From positions 55,754,042 through 55,818,041 of the forward strand of contig CM060734.1 of the NCBI GenBank assembly GCA_030704615.1: 64,000 nt of DNA. The letters are read 5' to 3'. The position numbers were made by a program, and so were the translations under genes. Below the pieces are notes generated by a model. The model did no database searches. It saw only the letters and a list, made by a program, of their open reading frames with translations, and was not told the DNA's origin. Positions 14,972 to 36,857 of the stretch are shown piece by piece; the first letter of the stretch is position 1; each line of letters starts with the position of its first letter. This DNA comes from Takakia lepidozioides. Lineage: Eukaryota; Streptophyta; Takakiopsida; Takakiales; Takakiaceae.

Positions 14972-16854
14972 ATGGGTCCTCTCAGCTTGCGTGCATCCAG
15001 GGGTGCCGCCAGGAACGGATCGCTTTCTGGTCCTCCTCGTCTTTCAGCTACTCTTCGCCCTCAGCCTTCCTCTGGGACTGCCTTCTTCCTAGCTCATCAT
15101 TCTTTAACTCGCCAGGCGGAGCTCTCTAATGATACCTCCCACATCAACAGGGAAGGATCTTCTCAAGAGATCCAGACAACCTTCACTCCTCAGATGGGCA
15201 ATCTGATAGGAGAGGTTTCGGATCACCCAGTCACCAATGCGGGCGTCGGAGACACAGAGAACAATCTCTCCGAACTGACCAACGAGCATCCTCTGGATCC
15301 ACTGAACAGCAGAGTTGCAGAAATTGAAGAAAGAGGCATCCTTCTCCATTTCCCAGGCATAAAGGTGGACAGCGCTTATGCTAGAGACTGGGCAATCTTA
15401 AACAGCACTCCTGTCACTCCCGTGGCCGCGGATTCGTCTCCATCATGTTTGAAACCAAAGAGGCGGCAGCGAGGGCTCTCTCCTTCAATCCGCACCGTAA
15501 AGGGTTTGATGTTAACATCTTCCCAGACACCAAAGTTATGGGAAACAGGAATGGGAAGTTATGGGGTCCCAGGATTATAGCGCTGCCTTATATCCCTGAC
15601 CATTATATTGGAAACCATTTCGGCTTCTTTTTGGGTTGCCTGGAGGTTTTTGACCCCGAATTCTGCACTGATTCCCTCATGGAAAATCCAGCTTGGCATG
15701 GAACTACTTTTTCATCTCGTATCAATGACAATGGCTTTCCAAAAATTGTTGTGATGATGCCCATTGACACAGTGCTCCCGAACTTTGTTAAGCTCCCCAT
15801 CGACAAGGAAGGCAATTACTTTTCGGTCAAATTTACAGAAGTCACAGAAGACACTTGAGGCCCACCGCCACATCCTGCTTCTTGAAAGCTCTAGAAGTAG
15901 GAGGGAACGGCCAAGAATTTTTTTATTTTTTTATTTTTGACTTTGATCCTGGACAGCTTTACAGATGGCTGTTAAAGTTGTCAAAAGGTATGAAGATGGC
16001 ACTGATCTGCAAAACAGTTGTGGCACAAGGGTTCTTTACTGATAGATATGAGCTAGGTCTATGTACTTGTTGATTGCACTGTTTGCCTCTCTATTTATCA
16101 CACAGCTGCTTGGATGTGAAGAGGTGTTGCTGAATCCTCAAAACACATACTCTAACATGCCCTTGCTTTTGGAAAGGTATGTATTTCATTCCTCCTCTCC
16201 TCTTGAGGCTGCAGCAGATTATGATTTTCATCATGTTTGGAGCCTCTCTTTTTCTGCCAAGTGGTAGTCGCAGTGACTTTAAAAACCTTCTTTGTTTGCA
16301 AAATCTTGTTAGTGAGTGAAGGAGAGGAATTGTGGAATTGTGAACACCAGAATTTCGAACTGTAAACCGGCATTCTCTTATCCACCCCTCCCAGCTGCTT
16401 CTGTTGGTGACATCAACAATTGCAGCATGTGAGCATCCCTATCCATCGATACCTCTTTCCTCAGCCAAGGATGAGGACAAAGCTGAAAAGGTGCAGAGTA
16501 CTAACAGCCCCGAGATGGTTGCTCAAACTGTGACCATTCCAAATGGGCATCCAGAAGGTGATGTCCTCAATGAGGATGACACAATGACGAGTGAGGTGGT
16601 ATTTATTGATGTTGTCAATGACAAGGAGTCCAAACTAGAGTCAGGTTCCATTCAACCATCTCAGATTGCCCCTGCAGTGGAACCAGTATTGGCTGTTTCC
16701 TCTCTAGAGTGTTTCTGTCACTCCACCTCTCTCTGGAGAAGCTCAAGTAGTTGGAACCCCTGTAGCTACTCTGGCTGCACCACTGACAGAGGACGATTTA
16801 GCTGATATTACAATGATGGATAGCAGTGAAGACTTATATCTTGCTCATACATGA
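14972..16854 (+). pseudogene. Broken gag/DUF4283-like gene, probably retrotransposon-derived
   Basis: Coding sequence scattered over shifted frames. Part 1 (14972 to about 15415) holds EERGILLHFPGIKVDSAYAR. Part 2 (about 15411-15858) continues with HSRGRGFVSIMFETKEAAAR, GKLWGPRIIALPYIPDHYIG and later PKIVVMMPIDTVLPNFVKLP, ending in a stop. Part 3 (16404 to about 16705) is acidic. After one more frame change it runs to TGA at 16854 (SEDLYLAHT). The layout (a small fold with an RGFxxxxF strand, then a W/LP-rich part and a 'P(L)P..VKLP' segment) resembles the DUF4283 domain of plant LINE/gag-like proteins. No zinc knuckle or reverse transcriptase was seen. Family assignment is inference. Confidence 0.4.
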
Positions 16855-18072
16855 CAAATGAGTCAGAATTCAACCAAAGCGAACCGTGTGCGTCTGTATT
16901 TGCCCATTCAACTGGGCCCTTTGCAGACCACATCTTCGTCCTGTCCACTTATTGGCACCTAACATCCTGGGAAATTGGTTGAGGATCCCTGTGGCAACAA
17001 AATGTGGGAGAGTGTATACCCATTGCTCAACATCTGGGACATAGAGGTTATGGTCTCCTGGGCACCCTCCCAGCATCAGTCATGGTAAGGAACGAGTGGA
17101 GCACTTGCACCGGGAAGCCTGTCATCGTCAAGTAAGTCTTCTGAGGAGGCTCTTGCAGTGGCTAGCTGATTAGGACAAACAGAGCCAGTAACCTTTAGGC
17201 GATTGTACTGGCCTAAAGTTTTTCTCAAAAAAGATCTATAGGATTTCTCACTTACGAAGGGCCACTTGTAGTCGGCTACTACCTGAGGAGCTAAATTCTC
17301 TCTCTCCCTCTCTCTCTCTCCGTTCTCTCTCTCTCTCTTTGTTCCTCTTGTTCCCCTTGTGGGGTCTAGGGCAACAAGGCCAGCAAACTACGCCTCTCTC
17401 TCCGGTTGATCATCTTAAGATCAATGCAAACATCAGGGCAAGTGCTCTAGTTCTTGATTATGAGGGAAATATACATATCTGCACCATTCAAAATTTTGCT
17501 GTCATATTAGTTCTTTGAAGGATTTGATCTAGCTTTACCTCTGTCAGCACCACCGTTCCATAATGGAGCACAGCCTTCAAGAACTCCAGACAAGTCTCAG
17601 GTTTGACTTGTGGGCCATTAGCAATTAATGTCAGATTAGACCCACCATTCATGTGTATTACTCCAGTTTCATCCCTCTGTGAAATTGCACTAAGTTTTGC
17701 TGGACTTTAATAGACCGCCACTCGTGCAACTCCTGTGAAATGTTGTCCACCACCCCCAAGCACTTGTAGTATTGCTTCAGAATGGCAGCCTTGATTGAAT
17801 GTGAAAGTCTTGGGGCAGTTTATTTGGCGCCAATCTTGAAATGCCTGTGATCGCCAGTTGAAGGGCGTTCTCTGTCTCGGCCAATTGTGCCATAAATAGC
17901 CAGATATGCTCCACACTCAATACAATGTCTATCAATGTCCTCTGGGCAGGCATGCCATTGCCCTGTTACGTAGAGATTGCTTCTCATCCCATGGCTGGGA
18001 AGAGGGGAAATGGCAAACGGACCTCCGACCAGGAAACCCTTCTCCTTGGAAAGAAACCCCATATTCCCAAGG
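16855..18072. other. Intergenic with a TC microsatellite
   Basis: This is the downstream side of the minus-strand GEK1 gene. A TC-rich tract lies at 17297-17340. The remaining sequence shows short open frames only, none with protein-like character that I can support. Confidence 0.5.
17297..17340. repeat. TC-rich microsatellite
   Basis: Interrupted (TC)n tract of about 44 bases. Confidence 0.85.
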
Positions 18073-19050
18073 CTAAGCAGGGAGGAAATCTTGAGGTTTG
18101 CCAATGGGGACATGCTCGTGGGCAAGAAACCCAGAAATTGCTGTGCGTTGCCAGCTCTTCAAACTTTTGCTATCAAGATGCACAACCACGTCGCCATCCG
18201 GAAATGCAGTCCTCGTGGCTGCAACAGCTTCTCGGATCGCCTCCTTCCAAGTACCACCTATGTGAGAGAAATTGGAAGTAGACACAACACCGTTCTGGCT
18301 CTCAGAGCCTGGATCTTCCATAATCAGGGAATACCCTGACAACAAATGACCCACCCAGACACCTTCCTTTTGAACAATATCCATGTGACGAGGAACATAA
18401 TGGCCCCCTCCTAAGCCGAGCAAGACTCTCCCTCCTTGGTTAGCCTTAGTCCAACTACCGACACCAGGGCCTCCATCCAGCCCCAAACCTTTCCAAAACA
18501 CCGTTGCAATCGCCAGTGCTGCGTCTTGCCTCTTCCAGTACTCCTCTGTGCTTCCAATTTCCACAAACATAGCAGGAGTATCCGTGTCCGGCCCATGATG
18601 AGTAGCTTCCAGAGTGACCTCAAATTCCGGTACTAATTTCTGAGCCACCGCCACACTCTTGAGCAGACGAAACCAGGGGCCTATGCGTGGGCATGGAGGA
18701 GCCGCCCAGCCAGGCCTGCCGCCTGCCGGCGGCTTTTCATGCGCTCTCAAATGTGGCACTCCAATGGGATGCACAGTGAGGGCAGGCCGGTTGGAAGCGG
18801 CAGTGTGCCTGCTCATGAAGATGATCTCTTCCACACGCTCTCCTGTCTGCGCCTCCCACTGCTTATCCAAGTGATCTTCCTCTATAATTCCGCCCTGCAA
18901 CTGCACCAGCCTCACTCTCCCTGTCACAAAGCTCGCATTCTCCCCAAGGAAAGGCCCAGGCCGCCACGAGCATGGAGAGAGCGAAAGCAGCGCAGACGCT
19001 GGGCCGATGGAAGCAGCGTCAACCCTGCTGGCCACCAGCAACGACACCAT
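18073..19050 (-). CDS. GEK1: D-aminoacyl-tRNA deacylase, archaeal/plant type (GEK1/DTD2)
   Basis: Removes D-amino acids, and in plants also aldehyde-modified D-aminoacyl groups, from tRNA; loss in Arabidopsis gives ethanol/acetaldehyde sensitivity. A single exon gives 325 residues, the usual length. I chose ATG 19050 (MVSLLVASRVDAASIGPASA) because upstream codons hold no better start and homologues begin the same way. Visible family blocks: FMSRHTAA (about 78-85), RPALTVHPIGVPHL, EATHHGP (148-154), EIGSTEEYWKRQDAA (about 165-179), LGGGHYVPRH (213-222), VGHLLSGYSL, HLDSKSLKSWQR. The gene is more GC-rich than its surroundings. It is transcribed in the same direction as NAC-beta, 1.2 kb upstream. 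Intact throughout. Confidence 0.95.
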   Translation of the reverse strand: MVSLLVASRVDAASIGPASALLSLSPCSWRPGPFLGENASFVTGRVRLVQLQGGIIEEDHLDKQWEAQTGERVEEIIFMSRHTAASNRPALTVHPIGVPHLRAHEKPPAGGRPGWAAPPCPRIGPWFRLLKSVAVAQKLVPEFEVTLEATHHGPDTDTPAMFVEIGSTEEYWKRQDAALAIATVFWKGLGLDGGPGVGSWTKANQGGRVLLGLGGGHYVPRHMDIVQKEGVWVGHLLSGYSLIMEDPGSESQNGVVSTSNFSHIGGTWKEAIREAVAATRTAFPDGDVVVHLDSKSLKSWQRTAISGFLAHEHVPIGKPQDFLPA

Positions 19051-20235
19051 CGCTGCTTTGCTGTGCAACAAGATCAGCAGGCCGCCATAGCTACCCTCAC
19101 AGAAATTCTTGAAGCTTGCCAGCCAGCCTGAGAAAGACCATCAACTTGTACTTTTTTATTTTATTTTTTTGAAACTCAGCCTGGGTAAGTTCTCTCTTGG
19201 AAAAAACTCATGAGTAAACAGGGCCTCTGTCCCCCTTTTATTTCTCTAAGCTAGGTTGAAATCATTTCATCTGATATATCATATCTACACTCAGTAGTTC
19301 TTGTACTACTTGACAAGTTCTCCCTTTGGCAATGAAGGTAGCAGGATTTGACCCCAGAATCATCTGGGTGGGCACTGAGTGCACTATCCAACTGAGCCTC
19401 CACCTGTTGGTTGCAACATTTTTTTGTGATTCAATTTTGTACTTCAAGTTTACGGCTTACCACCAGTACTTAACAAGTTTTTTAGTTCCAAATTGTCTCA
19501 TATTGATCTTACTACATATAATGTACCTACAAACACTATTATACCTATTGTGGCGATGACCTATAAGACTAGGGCAGGTCATGAATTTATTATTTTCATC
19601 TTCACAGGTAAAAGCCGTCACTTTTTTCTCTCCACAAACCGCAGTGTGCCAATTGTCAAGAGGTAATGTTTGGGCTATCTGCTACAAAGAGAATGGAAGG
19701 GCAACACAAACAAGAGATTACATGGGGGGAAGAAGGCAATTCATAGCTTCCTACTATGCACTCTTGAAACAGATAAGTTTCCTGATTGGACTCAGCCAAC
19801 TCCAATGGAATGAAGTTGGAGATAACAAAGAGTTTGAGGCAAGACTGCACTCATTATGCAGTACCCAGTTCAGAGGGAGCTTACAGAGATTTCGGGAGGT
19901 TGGTCAGGCAAGTGAGGGTACTACCGGTGTTGCAAGTAGACCTCCACGACCTACTTCAATATACAAAAGTTCTTCAAGTGAAGAGCTGGAAGTTGCTGAG
20001 TAACAAAATGCATTATCGTTTGGATGGTCTTACTGCACCTAGAAACAAGACAAAAGTGAAAGACAAGAAGGGAGATGAAGCGTGCTCTTCTTTCTCTTCA
20101 CATCAAATTTCTTCACTAGTGTAGGGGGCTTGAACGCAAAACTGTTCGGCGTTTCAAGGAAACAACATGGTCGCATGGACCAAGAGTCAGGCAGCAGAGC
20201 TGCCGACATTTTTAGAAGACTTACTGCACACCTAC
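19051..20235. other. Intergenic between GEK1 and NAC-beta
   Basis: This holds the GEK1 promoter side, a SINE-like element (19148-19408) and the NAC-beta 3' side. Plus-strand open frames at 19581-20003 and near 20167 lack family signals; the latter overlaps NAC-beta exon 5 on the other strand. Confidence 0.5.
19148..19408 (-). mobile_element. tRNA-related SINE-like element
   Basis: Read on the minus strand, an A-box-like GAGGCTCAGTTGGA (19400-19387) is followed at tRNA-like spacing by a B-box-like GGGTCAAATCC (19354-19344). An unrelated body then runs to an A-rich tail, seen on plus as T-runs at 19152-19172. This order (tRNA-like head, body, A-rich tail) is that of a SINE. No clear target-site duplication was found. 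It is not a functional tRNA gene, because the acceptor stem does not pair properly. Confidence 0.5.
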
Positions 20236-21413
20236 CTAGGCAGCAACTTCCTCAAAGGTCTGCCCCTCTACCAGGTCTGGGACATCATCATCATCCTCCT
20301 CATCCTCAATCCCAGCACTTTCTTGCCTCTGGTACTGCTGTGCAATTCTCTTCAGGTTTACCAGATTGTCAGGGCCTGCACAAAGTAACACACAATTTAG
20401 GAGATGAGGACATTCACAGAAAGAGAGCTACTTTGATTTAGCACCTTTGGACGATGAGAGCAGAGTGCCTACCAAGCTGGTTGATGATACCCGGCAGAAG
20501 ATCCTGAAGTTCTGTTCAACACGACACACCCCACAAACACCTAGTCAGAATGTAATTCCCTGTAGAAACCCTAGCTCAGTCTATTGCCAGAGTAGGTAGA
20601 ATGCACCCGCTCAAACAAAGATATAAGCAAACTCCACAGCTTCCCACACAATCAAGTTCGCCAACATAAATATCAAGGTAGCAGAACATGAAAGACAGAA
20701 GCCTCTTACTCTTTGTTTGCGAGGGTCCACTAACAACCCATGTATTGGCAGCAATGGAAGCTTGCACTGCACACACAAACAAGACAGCCGAAAACTTGAG
20801 AGGATGGCATGCCTACATCAACAGTATGACTCCGACTACACCAACTAGACATTCAAACACGAACAAGACATCGGCTTGCACGACGGAAGCTCAAACGCCA
20901 TTGAAGAACACGCACGAAACCAAATCGTAATACAAGGATGTGGTCGACATCAACCCTGGCTCACGGGCGAACAACCGGAGTAGTACACTTCCAGTTCACG
21001 CAAGTGCTAGGGTTTCTGTCTCTGCAAGCAGCAATGCATTTCAAGCTGTGCATGTGAAGCATCCTCTACTAACAAATCCGATTGAGCGTGTATAGGGTTG
21101 GAGGATATCTATACCCTTGGGGTTCACAAAATGAATCACAGTCTCATCCTTGAAGATGTTGACTTCCTCAATGCCAGGTATGGTGTTGACGCCCAGTCTT
21201 TTCAAAGTATTCTGCAGCCTCTTGTCGTCTGTAGTTGTGGTCTTATGGACCGCTTTCTTCTTTCTGACAAACCCGCACCACACCACGTCAGGGTCATGAA
21301 ACTGGCGACAAAAACAAACCAACCACAAAGGCAACAAGGCATCACCTTCTAACGCTGCCCTTGCCGCCAGTGCGGACCGCACTGGCCATCTTCATCAGCT
21401 TCTCCCTGTTCAT
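20236..21413 (-). CDS. BTF3: Nascent polypeptide-associated complex subunit beta (BTF3)
   Basis: Beta subunit of NAC, the ribosome-bound chaperone that shields nascent chains. Five exons: 21413-21346, 21263-21115, 20766-20710, 20511-20473, 20375-20236, giving 150 residues with consistent phases. The N-terminus [20 protein letters not shown] leads to the ribosome-binding motif RRKKK (22-26). The NAC domain follows ([53 protein letters not shown]). The C-terminus is acidic ([20 protein letters not shown]). Introns carry AAACCCTA-type telo-boxes (20566-20574 and reverse at 21008-21016), motifs common around plant translation genes. Slightly shorter than usual, mainly at the C-terminus. It is divergent with EF-Tu. 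Confidence 0.95.
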
Positions 21414-22747
21414 CTCGCCGATGAAAGGTAGCCCGCGGACAAGGGGTGATGTGTCTGTGCAGCTTGCCAAAGGGGAGCACGCTCGCACACACACTAGGGT
21501 ATGCAGGCGGCGCCCGCCCGCGCTGCCAAGCGCGGCCGTGCTCTCCCCGGGTACCCGCTGCGGATGTCACCCATCACGACAGAGACACGATCATCCATCC
21601 ACTCTAGAGAACAAGTAACTTATCTGCCATGTCAGCACTTACCGGCCATGTCGGATTACCATTGTAGGACGAAATTCTATTTCTCCCTTTCCTAAGCGTA
21701 TAATCATAAAAATAAAACTATTGAGAGAATATAAGAGGTGTTTTTTTCTTGAAGTGGGTCTTTTTATTTCTGGCGAATTTTCGCAATATTTCGACTTCAA
21801 AAAATAGAATGGAATATTCGTAAATTCCCTTTTTTCTGATGGATGAAATCGGCAAACTTCTCCAAACACTGAATTATGTGTTTTTATTTCTGGAAACTTT
21901 TCACAATATTTTTCCTCAAATGTTTTTAAGAAAAACAGATAAAAACAAAATAAAAACAAGTAAATAAGATAAAATCGAATATTCTGTCGTAAATTCCCTG
22001 TTTTCTAATGGATGAAATCGCCAAACTTCTCCAAATAAAATATAAATAATGGATGAATTTTCCAAATACGGATGACATACATGGATGAAAATACAGAGGA
22101 GGATGATTCTATCCAAATTTCAGTGGATGAACGAAAAATGTGGCTATTTCCTGCAAAACTCAGCAGCCACTCCTGATATTCTCCAAATTTCAAACAAAAA
22201 ACATCGAAGTGAGTCTCCGACTCACGAACTTCGAAGTGCTCTTTTCTTTTTCTTTTTTTTATTGCTCTTTGTTTTTAAAGAACAAATGAATAAAGGTAAG
22301 TTGCTAGTAAAAGTCGATTAGATACTAGTAACCAATCCAGAGGAGGATATACCAGCCGTCGATGCCAGAATCCAACGGTGCTTCACGGCGCACACGTTAT
22401 CCCCATCGGAGGGCCAGCGGCGTCGAGGAACTACGAGTGGATCGCAGCAGGTTGACGTGGCTGACCCTCAGTCTGGGAGAACTGTTGCCGTCGGATGCTA
22501 AGAGGGACGGTGCAGATGCCTCGTTAGTGGATGGTCCGGGCACAGTGTAGAGGCGGCATGCCCCTCTCTCCCTCCTCCTGTTGCGAGTCTGTCTGTCTGT
22601 GTGTGGCTGAGGATCGATAGAGGTCGGAGGGTGGAGGGAGAGAGAGAGACGGACACAGACAGAGAGAGAGGGTTGGCTTGGAAGAGTGGTTGGCTTGGAA
22701 GAATCCAAGCCGGGAGGTGCAGGAGCAAGGTTGAGAGAATTTGAGAG
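21414..22747. promoter_or_regulatory. Divergent intergenic region between NAC-beta and plastid EF-Tu
   Basis: 1.3 kb separates the two start codons, so it must carry both promoters. It holds an AT-rich imperfect tandem repeat (21761-22035), several GGATGA motifs up to 22130, and a GA/GT-rich 5' leader for EF-Tu (about 22600-22680). No TATA box can be assigned with confidence. Confidence 0.5.
21761..22035. repeat. Imperfect two-unit AT-rich tandem repeat
   Basis: Unit 1 (about 21761-21880) and unit 2 (about 21881-22035) both begin TTTTTATTTCTGG and have an ATTTTCGCAATATTT or CTTTTCACAATATTT segment. They both end with TAAATTCCCTnTTTTCTnATGG followed by ATGAAATCGnCAAACTTCTC. Unit 2 has an extra A-rich insertion. 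Confidence 0.7.
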
Positions 22748-24519
22748 ATGGCCTGCTGCGGTGCCGTCAGCCGGGCTGCTCTCTGCACGCCCTCAGCCTC
22801 CGGGAGCTCCACAAGCCCATGCAGGGAAGGTCGGCGGGTGTCTGTGGTGCGAGCCTCACTTTCATTCGCATCCCCGTCCTCTGCCCGTAGCCTGAGCTCG
22901 AGCTCCAGTGCTGCTTTCGCCTCGGAGAGTTTGGTTGAGAGTCTCGGTGTTGTTTCTCGTAGAGCTGGAGGGAAGATTCCATCTTTCGTTGTGCGCGCCG
23001 CTCGTGAGAAGTTTGAGAGGAAGAAGCCGCATGTCAACATTGGTACCATAGGTCATGTTGATCATGGCAAGACTACCCTCACTGCAGCTCTTACCATGGC
23101 ACTTGCGTCTGTCGGGGGCGGGGTGGCTAAGAAGTACGATGAAATTGATGCTGCACCTGAGGAGCGAGCCCGTGGTATTACTATCAATACTGCTACAGTG
23201 GAGTATGAAACAGCTAACCGGCATTACGCCCATGTGGATTGCCCTGGGCACGCTGATTATGTGAAGAACATGATCACTGGAGCTGCGCAGATGGACGGGG
23301 CCATCTTGGTGGTGTCAGGTGCAGATGGACCTATGCCACAAACCAAGGAGCACATTCTGCTGGCCAAGCAAGTTGGTGTACCCAACATGGTGGTCTTTCT
23401 GAACAAAGAAGACCAGGTACGATTTGTCACTCTTAAGCTGAAAGTAAAGTAAGCGTAAGGTGCTGGGATTCATGTGTTGGCTTTGTGTTACTGTTAAACT
23501 TCTGTGCACATCCTCCCAAATTTTATTTCCTTTGCACGCCAGTACTTGAAGGAACGTATTACTCTAGGACAATTTCTTAGTTCCTGAAGGGTTTGGTATT
23601 GCTGCTCTTGTCTCGCGGTATTCTGAAAATGCCTAGGTCTAGCTCATATTCACAGGAGCTGTGGAGGAATCCCACTTTGTGCGTGCCTTGACTGGTGGGA
23701 GGAGTGCAGGTGGATGATGCGGAGCTTCTAGAGCTGGTGGAGATGGAAGTGCGAGAGCTGCTCGGAAACTACGAGTTTCCGGGAGACGATGTTCCCATTG
23801 TGGCTGGGTCTGCGCTGATGGCATTGGAGGCACTAACTGCCAACCCTGCAATCAAAAAGGGTGAGAATGAGTGGGTGGACAAGATTTATAAATTGATGGA
23901 GGAGGTAGACAACTATATCCCGATCCCCGTCAGGCAAGTGGATTTACCATTCTTGATGGCGATTGAAGACGTGTTTTCCATCACTGGTCGTGGAACAGTT
24001 GCCACCGGGCGTGTGGAGAGAGGTACAATTAAGTTGGGAGAGACAGTTGAAATTGTTGGGTTGAAGGACACAAGAACCACCACTGTGACAGGGTTGGAAA
24101 TGTTCCAGAAGCTGCTCGATGAGGCCATGGCTGGTGACAATGTTGGTGTTTTGCTTCGAGGTATCCAAAAGGCAGACATTCAGAGGGGCATGGTGCTTGC
24201 CAAGCCGGGCACTATTAAGGGCCATAGCAAATTTGAGGCCTCAGTGTACATTTTGAAAAAAGAAGAGGGAGGCAGGCACTCACCTTTCTTTGTAGGATAC
24301 AAGCCCCAGTTCTACCTGCGGACCACAGATGTCACTGGGTCGGTTGTCAAAGTGGAGAACGACAGGGGTGAGGAGACAAAGATGGTGGTGCCTGGTGATC
24401 GGGTGAATCTGACAGTGCAGCTCATCATGCCAATAGCTTGTGAGACTAAGATGAGGTTTGCCATCCGGGAGGGAGGCAAGACAGTTGGTGCTGGTGTCAT
24501 TTCCAAAATCTTGGAGTAA
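22748..24519 (+). CDS. Chloroplast elongation factor Tu, nuclear-encoded
   Basis: GTPase that brings aminoacyl-tRNA to plastid ribosomes. Two exons, 22748-23416 and 23710-24519, joined in phase, 492 residues. Residues 1 to about 85 are Ser/Ala/Arg-rich with few acidic residues, a typical plastid transit peptide. The mature protein starts near [19 protein letters not shown]1 GHVDHGKT (102-109), switch [13 protein letters not shown]3 DCPGH, G4 NKED, G5 GSAL. Then domains 2 and 3 ([27 protein letters not shown]) to the C-terminal VISKILE. The intron falls right after NKEDQ. The neighbour NAC-beta is divergent. The 3' region has a 7-bp tandem repeat (24746-24768). Firm call; the symbol (tufA/RABE1b) depends on naming practice. 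Confidence 0.96.
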
Positions 24520-25947
24520 AGATTATGCCATTGGGAAGGATCTGTAACTTTGTACCTTGTATGTGTTGAGGCATCACAAAGATCCTGTAGCCTGTGTAAA
24601 CCAGAAAGAAAAGGGAGGGAGCATGAATGAGTGGTGATGTAAAATCCATGTGATTCAAGTGCTGAGCCGGAGTGCTTGCACCCAAGCATGGAGATCGGTG
24701 ACAATCACAAGACGTGATGCAATCTGTAGTGTCACCTTTTCATGAGGCTGTAGGCTGTAGGCTGTAGGTGGCTCATTCCTAACACATATGCTCCTTGTTA
24801 ATTTTGGACTGAGGGTAAGTAATTGTAGAGCATGAAATTGCACTTCCAACAAATTGTTTGCGATTGTATACAAAAGTCTAGAGGTGGGGTTGGCAGGTGT
24901 TTTATGGATGATCAAATTTTATTGAGTTCCTGGAAAATTGTCTGGGTCATTTTTAAGGCAAAGTCTGTCTGCTGAAGAGTACTTGGTGGCCTTATTTGGT
25001 GTAACGATCAGGTTCTGAATCTCCAACATCCAACATTTTATCAGTGTGACCAGTATATTGTACATTATACTCTTTCACCAGAGATGTAATCAGCTTTCCA
25101 TTACTGCACATGCCATGGCCAGATGGGTGAAAGGATATGACAGTGTCAACCAGTATAAAACTGCCATTAAGCAAGCTGGCCTTTATTCTCCTCTTCCCAA
25201 GTGCATGATGAACCTCTAGCATTCAGTGATGCGGTGATGTGGTGATGTGGTGCTGCTTCTCCTACCACTTTGTGAGACCCTCTCCTGCAGTTGACAAAAC
25301 AAATAATGGGATGGAAGAGGAACACTTTTGTACACACAAGACCTAAGTTTATCCTTTAGTCATGTGCAGATAAGAGACACTGAAACACAATGCAAAGCGT
25401 GCTCTACTGTTTGCGATACTTGTAACACAGTATATGACCACTCCTGGAGCAAGAAACAATCCGTTAAAAGCTTGAGAAGCCAAAGTCTTTTCTCAAGTTT
25501 GTGTGCAGGATTTCTCTGTGACCCTCCTCTATCAGTGCCATGGCTGAGATGGAGGCATCAAAGTGAGAAGAGACTGTCCGAGACTGCAGCATTAGTATGT
25601 CGATGAGAAAGAGGTCTGCAGTCTGTACGAAGAAGCGAAGCCCGAGTTCAAAATGTTGAAAAAGAAGTTTTCGAACGTTGCAGTCGTGAGGTGGGCAATT
25701 CGGGGTTCAAACCGGCGGCCTTTCAATCAAAGGGATTGGACAGAAAGGCATGAGAGAGGTCCTTGATGTGAAGCTGAAGATAAAAAAGGGACCTTGTAGT
25801 ATGTAGATCGAGGTAGTTGAGGGAGCAAGACGAGCTGCGGGCTTCAAGATGTTTGAGATCGGGCTAGTTTTGCTGAGTTCACACCAGATTTGAAGAATGG
25901 GTAGCATGCGTGAACTGCGTGATTAGAGATTGTGTGTGCAGGAAGAA
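24520..25947. other. Intergenic between EF-Tu and the DEAH helicase
   Basis: This holds the EF-Tu 3' region, including three and a bit copies of GGCTGTA at 24746-24768, then the helicase promoter side. A GTGATGTG-like short tandem lies near 25227-25250. No gene was seen. Confidence 0.5.
24746..24768. repeat. 7-bp tandem repeat in the EF-Tu 3' region
   Basis: GGCTGTA repeated three times plus GG, directly in tandem, about 230 bases after the stop. Confidence 0.85.

Positions 25948-36857
<10,910 letters not shown>

Noticed and set aside
22748-24519. EF-Tu as bacterial contamination or a plastid DNA insert
   Set aside because: It has a plant transit peptide, a spliceosomal intron and divergent eukaryotic neighbours.
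25690-25730. B-box-like GGGGTTCAAACCGG suggesting a tRNA gene
   Set aside because: No A box at the right spacing and no cloverleaf pairing seen.
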